Below are positions 1 to 5,392 of a stretch of DNA of 5,392 bases, piece by piece. The notes under the pieces are model-generated. The model saw nothing but the letters and a program-made list of their open reading frames with translations. It searched no databases and was not told the DNA's origin. How positions within the stretch are numbered: the stretch's first letter is position 1; the number at the start of each line of letters is the position of its first letter. Origin of the DNA: Desulfuromonadaceae bacterium. Its GTDB lineage: Bacteria > Desulfobacterota > Desulfuromonadia > Geobacterales > Pseudopelobacteraceae. Both the position numbers and the translations under genes were made by a program. The stretch lies in NCBI GenBank assembly GCA_028686145.1, contig JAQUCQ010000244.1, positions 1 to 5,392 on the forward strand, written 5' to 3'.

Positions 1-1
1 A

Positions 2-481
2 GGTGGCTCAGCCCCCAAACATGTTCAGCAGTTCCAGCAGGAAGGGTACTTGAGATGGGATTCGCTTGGTGAGTTTCTGGCGCTGACCGTGTCATTGGAA
101 CATCTGGCTAATACCTTCAAAAATGAAAAAGCCCAGCTTCTGGCGGATACCCTTGATCAGGCAACTGCCAAATTTCTGGATAACAACAGGAATCCAGCGC
201 GTAAAGTTGGCCAGATCGATAACCGTGGCAGCCATTTCTATCTGGCAATGTACTGGGCTGAGGCTTTGGCAGCACAGACAAAAGACAAGGAACTTGCAAC
301 ACGTTTTGCCAAGGTTGCACAGCAGCTTCAAGAGAATGAGGCCAAGATCAATGAAGAGCTGATTGGCGCTCAGGGCAAACCGGTTGATATGGGTGGTTAC
401 TATAATCCAAATCCGGTAATGGTTGAAAAAGCAATGCGTCCGAGCGCAACCTTGAATGCAATTGTAGATTCTATTAATTAA
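2..481 (+). CDS. Monomeric NADP-dependent isocitrate dehydrogenase, C-terminal part (5' truncated by window edge)
   Basis: This enzyme oxidatively decarboxylates isocitrate to 2-oxoglutarate with NADP+ in the cytoplasm as a single-chain enzyme of about 740 residues. The open frame runs in from the left edge without a start, so only the last 159 residues are visible. The TTG at 50 is an internal leucine codon, not the start. Family signatures are GGSAPKH (codons 1-7), LRWDSLGEF (codons 17-25), the DNRGSHFYLA stretch (codons 73-82) and the ending GKPVDMGGYY...KAMRPSATLNAI. From memory of the Azotobacter vinelandii enzyme, the NADP-binding residues are His589, Arg600 and Arg649 in a chain of 741. 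Here His7, Arg18 and Arg67 have the same spacing, and 92 residues follow the last Arg in both, so the C-terminus is intact and NADP use is expected. About 582 residues should lie upstream. The gene is followed 58 bases later by an unrelated isocitrate dehydrogenase, with no clear terminator between them. No frameshift is seen. Confidence 0.93.
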   Translation, partial: GGSAPKHVQQFQQEGYLRWDSLGEFLALTVSLEHLANTFKNEKAQLLADTLDQATAKFLDNNRNPARKVGQIDNRGSHFYLAMYWAEALAAQTKDKELATRFAKVAQQLQENEAKINEELIGAQGKPVDMGGYYNPNPVMVEKAMRPSATLNAIVDSIN

Positions 482-522
482 TAGTTATTTGTTTTAGAGC
501 TCTTTCATAACTTGTTTAAGCA

Positions 523-540
523 ATGCGTAAAGTGAGCTAA
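523..540 (+). promoter_or_regulatory. Possible five-codon leader reading frame overlapping the icd start
   Basis: ATG CGT AAA GTG AGC TAA encodes MRKVS. Its stop shares one base with the ATG of icd (TAATG at 538-542). The icd start has only a poor Shine-Dalgarno match (GTGAG at 532-536, three bases from the ATG), so ribosomes ending the mini-frame could re-initiate at icd. The mini-frame itself lacks a good ribosome binding site, and a reading frame this short can arise by chance. This is a speculative regulatory reading of a real sequence arrangement. Confidence 0.2.
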
Positions 541-1952
541 TGGAATATACATACGTTACAGTCCCTTCTGGGGAAAAGATCACTATGGGAAGTGATGGCA
601 TGTTGAAAGTGCCTGATAACCCGATCATTCCTTATATTGAAGGTGACGGTACCGGTGTTGATATCTGGAAAGCGTCAGTACGAGTTTTTGATGCTGCCGT
701 AGGAAAAGCCTACGGCAGCTCAAAAAAAATCAGCTGGATGGAAGTGTATGCCGGGGAAAAACCTTTTAACCGTTTTCGTGCTGAAATGGGTGACAAAGCC
801 TGGTTGCCTGATGAGACAGTACAGGCATTCAAGGAGTTTCTTGTCGGAATAAAGGGTCCGCTAACAACCCCGATTGGTGGCGGAATTCGTTCTTTGAATG
901 TAGCGCTCAGACAGATGCTTGATTTATACACCTGTCTTCGTCCAATTCGTTACTTTCAGGGAGTTCCTACTCCGGTTAAAAGGCCTGAAGATGTTGATAT
1001 GGTTATCTTTCGTGAAAACTGCGAAGATATTTATTCGGGCATTGAATGGATGACCGGTACGCCGGAATGTGAAAAGATCATACATTTTCTGATCAAGGAA
1101 ATGGGAGTCAAAAAGATCCGATTTCCCGATAGTTCCTCCATCGGTATTAAGCCGATCTCCCGCAGCGGTTCAGAACGGTTGATTCGAGCTGCGATTCGGT
1201 ATGCATTGGATCATAAACGCAAGTCAGTAACTATTGTTCACAAGGGCAATATAATGAAGTTCACTGATGGTGCGTTCAAGGATTGGGGTTATGCAATGGC
1301 CACGTCCGAATTTCGCTCGCGTGTTGTCACTGAACGTGAATCATGGATAATTAATAATCAGGATCGTAATCCTGCTCTGACTGTTGAAGAAAATGCAAAG
1401 TTGATTGATCCTGGGTACGAAATGATGTCCACCCAGCAGCAGAACGATATTTGTAATGAGGTCAAGGCCGCTTTGACGCTGTTACCTACTCATGGAAATG
1501 GCCAGTTGAAGAAGCTGCTTATGATCAAGGACACCATAGCAGATATAACGCTCCAACAGGTTTTGACTCGTGCCAAAGAATTTGATGTTGTTGCTACTAT
1601 GAACCTTGAAGGGGACCTGCTTTCAGATGCATTGGCTGCACAGGTTGGTGGCATAGGTATAGCCCCTGGTGCAAACATAAATTATGTAACCGGGCATGCT
1701 ATTTTTGAAGCTACTCACGGAACGGCGCCAAAGTATGCCAATCTAGACAAAGTCAACCCCGGATCTGTAATACTTTCAGGGGTAATGATGCTGGAATATC
1801 TGGGATGGCAGGATGCAGCGGATATTATTGTCAAGACTCTTGAGAGAACTATTGGCCAGAAACGTGTAACATACGATTTTGAACGAATGATGCAGGGTGC
1901 AACATTACTTTCCTGCTCAGGTTTTGCTGATGCTCTGATAGAAAATATGTAA
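540..1952 (+). CDS. icd: NADP-dependent isocitrate dehydrogenase, homodimeric type, long form
   Basis: This enzyme oxidises isocitrate to 2-oxoglutarate and CO2 with NADP+ and Mg2+/Mn2+ in the citric acid cycle. The 470-residue protein aligns along its full length with E. coli Icd (416 residues). Substrate-site residues are Ser118 and Asn120 (GGGIRSLNVALRQ), Arg124, Arg134, Arg158, Tyr165 and Lys235. Metal-binding aspartates are Asp335, Asp359 and Asp363. NADP-specificity residues match E. coli Lys344/Tyr345 and Tyr391/Arg395: here Lys398/Tyr399 after the ATHGTAP loop, and Tyr445/Arg449 in VTYDFERM. Ser118 corresponds to the serine phosphorylated by AceK in E. coli; no aceK is in view. About 47 extra residues lie between GAFKDWGY (244-251) and IAD (333-335); long cyanobacterial enzymes are similarly extended there. 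The ATG at 540 has a weak ribosome binding site, but its N-terminus matches the start of E. coli Icd residue for residue in register, so I keep it. mdh follows 74 bases downstream. Confidence 0.97.
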   Translation: MEYTYVTVPSGEKITMGSDGMLKVPDNPIIPYIEGDGTGVDIWKASVRVFDAAVGKAYGSSKKISWMEVYAGEKPFNRFRAEMGDKAWLPDETVQAFKEFLVGIKGPLTTPIGGGIRSLNVALRQMLDLYTCLRPIRYFQGVPTPVKRPEDVDMVIFRENCEDIYSGIEWMTGTPECEKIIHFLIKEMGVKKIRFPDSSSIGIKPISRSGSERLIRAAIRYALDHKRKSVTIVHKGNIMKFTDGAFKDWGYAMATSEFRSRVVTERESWIINNQDRNPALTVEENAKLIDPGYEMMSTQQQNDICNEVKAALTLLPTHGNGQLKKLLMIKDTIADITLQQVLTRAKEFDVVATMNLEGDLLSDALAAQVGGIGIAPGANINYVTGHAIFEATHGTAPKYANLDKVNPGSVILSGVMMLEYLGWQDAADIIVKTLERTIGQKRVTYDFERMMQGATLLSCSGFADALIENM

Positions 1953-1965
1953 TAAATTGCAGTTA

Positions 1966-1999
1966 GCAGGGGCTGGGATACAACTCCCTGCCTTATTTT
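1966..1999 (+). terminator. Hairpin between icd and mdh, possible weak terminator or attenuator
   Basis: GCAGGG (1966-1971) can pair with CCCTGC (1986-1991), extended by one G-U pair, around a loop of 12 to 14 bases. The downstream CTTATTTTA is T-rich but interrupted. This fits a leaky intrinsic terminator 14 bases after the icd stop. The large loop and broken T-run make it weaker than the hairpin after mdh, so partial readthrough from icd into mdh is plausible. It could also be an mRNA-stabilising 3' structure. Confidence 0.45.
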
Positions 2000-2013
2000 A
2001 CAAAAAATGAAAG

Positions 2014-2019
2014 AGGAGG
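2014..2019 (+). promoter_or_regulatory. Shine-Dalgarno site of mdh
   Basis: A perfect AGGAGG lies seven bases before the ATG at 2027. It decides the start of mdh against the out-of-frame ATG at 2007, which lies upstream of this site. Confidence 0.85.
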
Positions 2020-2026
2020 TAAATGT

Positions 2027-2977
2027 ATGGCTCGTAAAAAGATTTCACTTATTGGTGGCGGACAGATTGGTGGCGTTCTTGCTCAGCTTTGTGCATTGCG
2101 TGAACTTGGCGATGTTGTCCTTTTTGACATTGTTGAAGGTCTGCCACAGGGTAAGATGCTCGACATTGCTGAAGTTGGCCCTGTCGATCGTTATGATGTA
2201 AACCTCAAGGGAACCAACAGTTATGAAGACATCAAAGGTTCCGATGTTGTCATCGTTACTGCCGGATTGCCACGCAAGCCAGGTATGAGCCGTGATGACC
2301 TGATTGAAGTCAACTCTAAAATTATGACTTCTGTTGCTGAAGGCATCAAAACATATGCTCCTGACTCGATTGTTATTGTAATCTCCAATCCACTTGATGC
2401 CATGGTTACTCTCTGTCAGAAAATCACCGGTTTCCCTTACAACCGTGTTATTGGTCAGGCCGGTGTACTTGACTCAGCTCGTTTCGCCAGCTTTATCGCT
2501 TGGGAACTGGGCGTATCTGTCAAGGATGTAACTGCCATGACTCTTGGTGGTCACGGCGACGATATGGTGCCTCTGGTCCGTTATGCAAGCGTTAACGGTA
2601 TTCCGGTAACAGAGCTTCTTGAACAGAAGTACGGTGCCGAGAAGGGCAAAGAAGTTATGGAAGCCATGGTTAAACGTACTCGTGGCGCTGGCGGCGAAGT
2701 TGTCGCCCTGCTGAAAACCGGCTCAGCTTTTTACTCACCGGCATCTTCCGCTATCACAATGGCAGAATCAATTCTTAAAGACCAGAAACGTGTCCTGCCA
2801 ACCTGCTGCTACCTGCAGGGTGAATTTGGTGTAAACGGCTTCTACGTCGGCGTTCCTGCTGTGCTTGGTGAGAAGGGTGTCGAAAGTATCATCCAGTTCA
2901 AACTTGACGCAACAGAGCAGGCAATGATGGACAAGTCTGTTGCTGCTGTTAAGGAACTTGTTAGCAGTATGAAGTAG
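2027..2977 (+). CDS. mdh: Malate dehydrogenase (NAD-dependent, LDH-like type)
   Basis: This enzyme interconverts malate and oxaloacetate with NAD(H) in the cytoplasm, in the citric acid cycle. The 316-residue protein has the usual length for the LDH-like bacterial group. The N-terminal Rossmann fold carries GGGQIGG at 10-16 (GxGxxG) and Asp34 at the end of the second strand, which binds the adenosine ribose and indicates NAD preference. The mobile-loop PRKPGMSR (82-89) has Arg83 where lactate dehydrogenases have the specificity glutamine, and this marks malate rather than lactate as substrate. Arg89 and Arg152 bind the substrate carboxylates, Asn121 (SNPLD) contacts substrate and cofactor, and Asp149 with His176 (LGGHGDDMVP) is the catalytic pair. 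The start is set by AGGAGG seven bases upstream. The gene sits between icd and the kor genes and is followed by a strong hairpin terminator, so it is probably the last gene of its transcript. Confidence 0.97.
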   Translation: MARKKISLIGGGQIGGVLAQLCALRELGDVVLFDIVEGLPQGKMLDIAEVGPVDRYDVNLKGTNSYEDIKGSDVVIVTAGLPRKPGMSRDDLIEVNSKIMTSVAEGIKTYAPDSIVIVISNPLDAMVTLCQKITGFPYNRVIGQAGVLDSARFASFIAWELGVSVKDVTAMTLGGHGDDMVPLVRYASVNGIPVTELLEQKYGAEKGKEVMEAMVKRTRGAGGEVVALLKTGSAFYSPASSAITMAESILKDQKRVLPTCCYLQGEFGVNGFYVGVPAVLGEKGVESIIQFKLDATEQAMMDKSVAAVKELVSSMK

Positions 2978-2984
2978 TATTTGA

Positions 2985-3000
2985 TTCCAGGTATCTGGAA
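2985..3000. repeat. Short inverted repeat after mdh
   Basis: TTCCAG (2985-2990) and CTGGAA (2995-3000) form a perfect six-base inverted repeat around GTAT, eight bases after the mdh stop. TCTGGAA (2994-3000) recurs as a direct copy at 3045-3051, on the far side of the terminator. It could be a small 3' hairpin protecting the mdh message or a protein-binding site; it is short enough to be chance. Confidence 0.3.
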
Positions 3001-3007
3001 GTTAGTG

Positions 3008-3037
3008 AAAGAAGGGTGGAGTTGTCGCCCTTCTTTT
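3008..3037 (+). terminator. Intrinsic (Rho-independent) terminator after mdh
   Basis: AAAGAAGGG (3008-3016) pairs perfectly over nine bases with CCCTTCTTT (3028-3036) around an 11-base loop, and the stem runs into TTTT (3034-3037). It lies 30 bases after the mdh stop and 58 bases before korD. This makes mdh the likely end of one transcript and implies that korDABC either has its own promoter in the short gap or depends on readthrough. The T-tract is short and shared with the stem, so termination may be incomplete. Confidence 0.75.
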
Positions 3038-3095
3038 GCTACTTTCTGGAACCTGTATTTACCACCTTTTATTACGGGAAAAGGAGTCTTTCTAG

Positions 3096-3293
3096 ATGGA
3101 AAAGAAACTGCCAAAAATTGAAATCATTGAGAAGTACTGCAAGGGGTGCCATATCTGTGTTGAGTTCTGCCCTAAAGACGTGCTCGAGATGAAGGGCTTT
3201 TATGCCTCTGTAAAAAACCTTGAAGCATGTATTAAATGTATGCAGTGCGAATTGCGTTGTCCCGATTTTGCTATCAAAGTCATAACCGAATAA
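3096..3293 (+). CDS. korD: 2-oxoglutarate:ferredoxin oxidoreductase, delta (ferredoxin-like) subunit
   Basis: This small electron-transfer subunit passes electrons from the catalytic subunits of the oxidoreductase to external ferredoxin. The 65-residue protein has two classical four-cysteine motifs: Cys15, Cys18, Cys21, Cys25-Pro and Cys45, Cys48, Cys51, Cys55-Pro. These predict two [4Fe-4S] clusters in a bacterial ferredoxin fold. There is no signal peptide or membrane segment, so it is cytoplasmic. The start ATG has AAGGAG at 3081-3086, nine bases upstream. korA begins 22 bases after its stop. The protein alone could pass for a free ferredoxin; its place directly before korA, korB and korC is what identifies it as the delta subunit. 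Pyruvate or 2-oxoisovalerate enzymes share this architecture. Confidence 0.9.
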   Translation: MEKKLPKIEIIEKYCKGCHICVEFCPKDVLEMKGFYASVKNLEACIKCMQCELRCPDFAIKVITE

Positions 3294-3300
3294 AATCTAC

Positions 3301-3306
3301 AGGAGG
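3301..3306 (+). promoter_or_regulatory. Shine-Dalgarno site fixing the GTG start of korA
   Basis: A perfect AGGAGG lies nine bases before the GTG at 3316. The ATG at 3309 is out of frame and too close to the site, so GTG is the supported start codon. Confidence 0.85.
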
Positions 3307-3315
3307 AAATGAACA

Positions 3316-4449
3316 GTGTCCAAAAAAGTAGCGTTTCTTCAGGGTAATGAAGCTGCCGCACACGGCGCATTATACGCCGGTTGCAACTTCTTTGCAGGCT
3401 ACCCGATAACCCCCTCTACCGAGGTTTCTGAAGTTCTGTCTGGCGAACTGCCAAAAATCGGCGGAAAATTCATGCAGATGGAAGATGAAATTGCCGCTAT
3501 GGCAGCCATCCTCGGTGCATCACTGACTGGAGCCAAAGTATTAACCTCCACATCAGGACCAGGTCTCTCTCTGAAACAGGAACTAATTGGCTATGGCTGC
3601 ATCGCCGAAATTCCCTGCGTTGTGTATAATGTTATGCGTGGTGGTCCTTCGACCGGTATGCCTACCGGACCTTCACAGTCTGACGTTATGTGTGCCAAAT
3701 GGGGCACCCACGGTGACCACCCGGCAATCTGCCTTGTACCGGCTTCAGTCCAGGAAACCTACGAAGAGATTATTCGAGCATTTAACCTGTCTGAGAAGTA
3801 TCGCACTCCGGTTATGGTAATGCCTGATGAAATCGTAGCTCACATGCGTGAGCGGGTTGTTTTCCCGGAACAGGGAGAAATTGAGGTCGTACCACGCAAG
3901 TCACCAACGGTACCACCTGAGCAGTACAAGCCATACGACACCAGCTTCGGCGACGTGCCACCATTGGCAGCTTTTGGTTCCGGTTATAAGTTTCATGTTA
4001 CCGGCCTTAACAAGGCGGCAGATGGTTTCCCAACGACCAAGGCCAGTCTCGTTCAGGCTGAAGAAGAACGACAGGTTCGCAAAGTAGATGCAAATGTTGA
4101 CGATATTGTTACATTTGAAGAGTACATGCTTGATGATGCTGAAGTAGTAGTTGTTGCGTATGGCTCTACATCACGTTCTGCACGTTATGCTGTAAATGTT
4201 GCCCGGGAACAGGGCATCAAAGCCGGCATGTTCCGTATCAAAACCTTCTGGCCGTTCCCTGACAAGCAAATCAAGGCTTTGGCCGGTAAGGTCAAAGGAT
4301 TTGTGATTCCTGAGATGAATCTGGGTATGTGCTCACTTGAGCTTGAGCGTTGCGCACAAGGCAAGGCTCCGGTTCTTGGTATATTCCGGGTAGATGGCGA
4401 GCCGATCAATCCCGACCAGATCCTCGATAAGATCAAGGAGGTTAAATAA
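3316..4449 (+). CDS. korA: 2-oxoglutarate:ferredoxin oxidoreductase, alpha subunit
   Basis: This catalytic subunit helps convert 2-oxoglutarate and CoA to succinyl-CoA and CO2 with reduction of ferredoxin, or the reverse. The 377-residue chain starts with GTG. The N-terminal pyrimidine-binding domain shows GYPITPSTE (28-36), the MEDE acidic motif (55-58) expected to contact the thiamine diphosphate pyrimidine, TSTSGPG (77-83) and RGGPSTGMPT (108-117). A linker at about 185-265 leads to a C-terminal domain with VVVAYGS (278-284) and PEMNLG (332-337). No gamma domain is fused to it, unlike KorA forms that carry gamma and alpha in one chain; gamma is encoded separately downstream. The next gene starts two bases after the stop, and its ribosome binding site lies within the last codons here, so the two are probably translationally coupled. 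The substrate is assigned from overall similarity and from the icd-mdh context; a 2-oxoisovalerate enzyme is the main alternative. Confidence 0.92.
   Translation: MSKKVAFLQGNEAAAHGALYAGCNFFAGYPITPSTEVSEVLSGELPKIGGKFMQMEDEIAAMAAILGASLTGAKVLTSTSGPGLSLKQELIGYGCIAEIPCVVYNVMRGGPSTGMPTGPSQSDVMCAKWGTHGDHPAICLVPASVQETYEEIIRAFNLSEKYRTPVMVMPDEIVAHMRERVVFPEQGEIEVVPRKSPTVPPEQYKPYDTSFGDVPPLAAFGSGYKFHVTGLNKAADGFPTTKASLVQAEEERQVRKVDANVDDIVTFEEYMLDDAEVVVVAYGSTSRSARYAVNVAREQGIKAGMFRIKTFWPFPDKQIKALAGKVKGFVIPEMNLGMCSLELERCAQGKAPVLGIFRVDGEPINPDQILDKIKEVK
4435..4442 (+). promoter_or_regulatory. Shine-Dalgarno site of korB inside the end of korA
   Basis: AAGGAGGT lies within the last codons of korA, about nine to ten bases before the korB ATG at 4452. 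Ribosomes finishing korA would cover this site, which suggests coupled, equal synthesis of the alpha and beta subunits. Confidence 0.8.
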
Positions 4450-4451
4450 CC

Positions 4452-5273
4452 ATGGCTTTTGATTATGATAAATATCTTCGTCCCGGCAAATTGCCCCACA
4501 TCTGGTGCCCTGGCTGCGGCCACGGCATCGTCATGAAGGGGTTGATTCGCGCCATGGACACCCTCAATCTTAAAAAAGAGGAGACTGCTGTCGTATCCGG
4601 CATCGGTTGTGCCTCACGTCTTCCCGGTTATATCGACTGTTGTACTCTGCACACAGCCCACGGCCGCGCCGCTGCGTTTGCAACCGGAGTCAAGATGGCC
4701 AAACCGGAAATGAATGTTATTCTGGTTGGCGGTGATGGCGATGGGACCGCAATCGGCGGCAATCACTTCATACACGCGTGCCGACGTAACATCAACATGA
4801 CATACATCATCATGAACAACTATATCTACGGAATGACCGGTGGGCAGTTTTCCCCTTGCACTCCGACAGGCGCCAAGGCATCCACGACTCCTTACGGCAA
4901 CCCTGACCCAGGCTTTGATATCGCTAAATTGGCAATCGGTGCCGGTGCTACCTTTGTTGCCCGTGGCACAGCTTTCCATGCCAACCAGATTGATAAACTG
5001 ATTGCAGAAGCCATCCAGCACAAGGGCTTCTCGGTTGTTGAAATCCTTGACGACTGTCCGACCACTTATGGACGTCGTAACAAGTATAAGTCGGTCATCG
5101 AAATGATGAACCGCCTGAAAGATGTTGCGGTGCCGGTGAAGGCTGCTGAAAAGATGACTGCTGAGCAACTGCAGGGCAAAGTTCTGACCGGTGTTCTCTA
5201 TAAGGACGAAACCAAGCCTGAGTATACTGCCGAGTACGCTAAAGTTATCGAGCGCGCCACGGCTGCCAAGTAA
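4452..5273 (+). CDS. korB: 2-oxoglutarate:ferredoxin oxidoreductase, beta (thiamine diphosphate-binding) subunit
   Basis: This is the partner of KorA. It binds the thiamine diphosphate and Mg2+ and holds the [4Fe-4S] cluster nearest the active site. The 273-residue protein opens with WCPGCGHG: Cys19 and Cys22, together with Cys53 (GIGCAS) and Cys202 (DDCPT), match the four cluster ligands known from pyruvate:ferredoxin oxidoreductase beta domains. The thiamine diphosphate motif begins GDGD at 94-97 and ends NN at 122-123, the expected spacing. HTAHGRAAAFATG (67-79) is also typical of the family. The length is normal for a stand-alone beta subunit, with a C-terminal extension from about 225 that is rich in Lys, Glu and Ala. 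It overlaps nothing; korA ends two bases before and korC starts 28 bases after. A long open frame on the opposite strand covers most of it but looks like a shadow. Confidence 0.93.
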   Translation: MAFDYDKYLRPGKLPHIWCPGCGHGIVMKGLIRAMDTLNLKKEETAVVSGIGCASRLPGYIDCCTLHTAHGRAAAFATGVKMAKPEMNVILVGGDGDGTAIGGNHFIHACRRNINMTYIIMNNYIYGMTGGQFSPCTPTGAKASTTPYGNPDPGFDIAKLAIGAGATFVARGTAFHANQIDKLIAEAIQHKGFSVVEILDDCPTTYGRRNKYKSVIEMMNRLKDVAVPVKAAEKMTAEQLQGKVLTGVLYKDETKPEYTAEYAKVIERATAAK

Positions 5274-5301
5274 CAATTACAGGAAAAGGAGCGATATATT
5301 C

Positions 5302-5392
5302 ATGTCAAGATATGAACTCAGGTTTTCCGGTGCAGGTGGACAGGGTCTGATCACCGCCGGGATCATCATGGCCAAAGCCGCTTCGATATACG
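5302..5392 (+). CDS. korC: 2-oxoglutarate:ferredoxin oxidoreductase, gamma subunit, N-terminal part (3' truncated by window edge)
   Basis: Thirty complete codons are visible before the right edge. The protein begins MSRYELRFSGAGGQGLITAG, and the GAGGQG motif at 10-15 is the hallmark of the gamma domain of 2-oxoacid:acceptor oxidoreductases. This domain takes part in CoA handling and completes the alpha-beta-gamma-delta complex. The ATG has AAGGAG at 5286-5291, ten bases upstream. Its position directly after korB gives the order delta-alpha-beta-gamma. The family is usually about 180 to 200 residues, so most of the gene lies outside the window. Confidence 0.88.
   Translation, partial: MSRYELRFSGAGGQGLITAGIIMAKAASIY

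Noticed and set aside
50..481. TTG at 50 as the start of a small stand-alone 143-residue protein.
   Set aside because: The frame stays open to the left edge, and the residues before it (GGSAPKHVQQF) are a conserved part of monomeric isocitrate dehydrogenase.
496..503. The palindrome AGAGCTCT between the two isocitrate dehydrogenase genes, as a terminator or operator.
   Set aside because: It has no loop, is only eight bases long and lacks a proper T-run; this is expected by chance.
2007..2201. A + strand frame starting at ATG 2007, overlapping the start of mdh.
   Set aside because: It is out of frame with mdh, its start lies upstream of the Shine-Dalgarno site that serves mdh, and its product resembles nothing known.
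3038..3080. A sigma-70 promoter for korD (for example TATTAC at 3070-3075 or TATTTA at 3056-3061).
   Set aside because: The first would place the transcript start on top of the ribosome binding site, and both lack a credible -35 partner.
3096..3293. An independent housekeeping ferredoxin.
   Set aside because: Its close spacing with korA, korB and korC on the same strand fits the delta subunit of the oxidoreductase better.
4185..4523. A 112-codon - strand frame spanning the korA-korB junction.
   Set aside because: It overlaps the strongly supported ends of two kor genes and has no recognisable family features.
4614..5276. A 220-codon open frame on the - strand opposite korB.
   Set aside because: It lies fully antisense to a well-supported gene, its product shows no recognisable motif, and long antisense frames are common opposite codon-biased genes.

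Overview
The window is a block of central carbon metabolism, all genes on the + strand. It carries isocitrate dehydrogenase (two unrelated kinds side by side), malate dehydrogenase and a 2-oxoacid:ferredoxin oxidoreductase, most likely for 2-oxoglutarate (KorDABC). From memory, the order icd-mdh-korD-korA-korB-korC is the one seen in Geobacter, Pelobacter and Desulfuromonas relatives. I therefore infer an anaerobic member of the Desulfuromonadales (Desulfobacterota, formerly Deltaproteobacteria). The roughly balanced base composition and strong AGGAGG-type ribosome binding sites fit that, but the species cannot be fixed from the sequence alone.

Layout: (1) 2-481 is the last 159 residues of a monomeric NADP-dependent isocitrate dehydrogenase (the family of about 740 residues), cut by the left edge. 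(2) 540-1952 is a complete homodimer-type NADP isocitrate dehydrogenase, close to E. coli Icd but with about 47 extra residues in the middle. (3) 1966-1999 holds a modest hairpin. (4) 2027-2977 is an LDH-like malate dehydrogenase, followed by a strong intrinsic terminator at 3008-3037. (5) 3096-3293, 3316-4449, 4452-5273 and 5302 onward are korD (ferredoxin subunit), korA, korB and the first 30 codons of korC, tightly packed and probably one transcript. No non-coding stretch exceeds 120 bases.

Together the products make 2-oxoglutarate from isocitrate (NADPH released), convert 2-oxoglutarate to succinyl-CoA with reduction of ferredoxin, and interconvert malate and oxaloacetate (NADH). In an acetate-oxidising anaerobe this is the oxidative citric acid cycle, with a ferredoxin-linked enzyme in place of the NAD-linked 2-oxoglutarate dehydrogenase complex. 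All of these steps are reversible in principle, so the same set can also run reductively to make 2-oxoglutarate for glutamate, or in a reductive cycle. Direction cannot be read from this window.

I see no mobile element, tRNA, rRNA, CRISPR array or defence system, and no evidence of a previously undescribed system. The most notable point is the adjacency of two non-homology-equivalent isocitrate dehydrogenases. Smaller points are the mid-protein insertion in Icd, its weak ribosome binding site with an overlapping five-codon leader reading frame, and the layout of hairpins around mdh.
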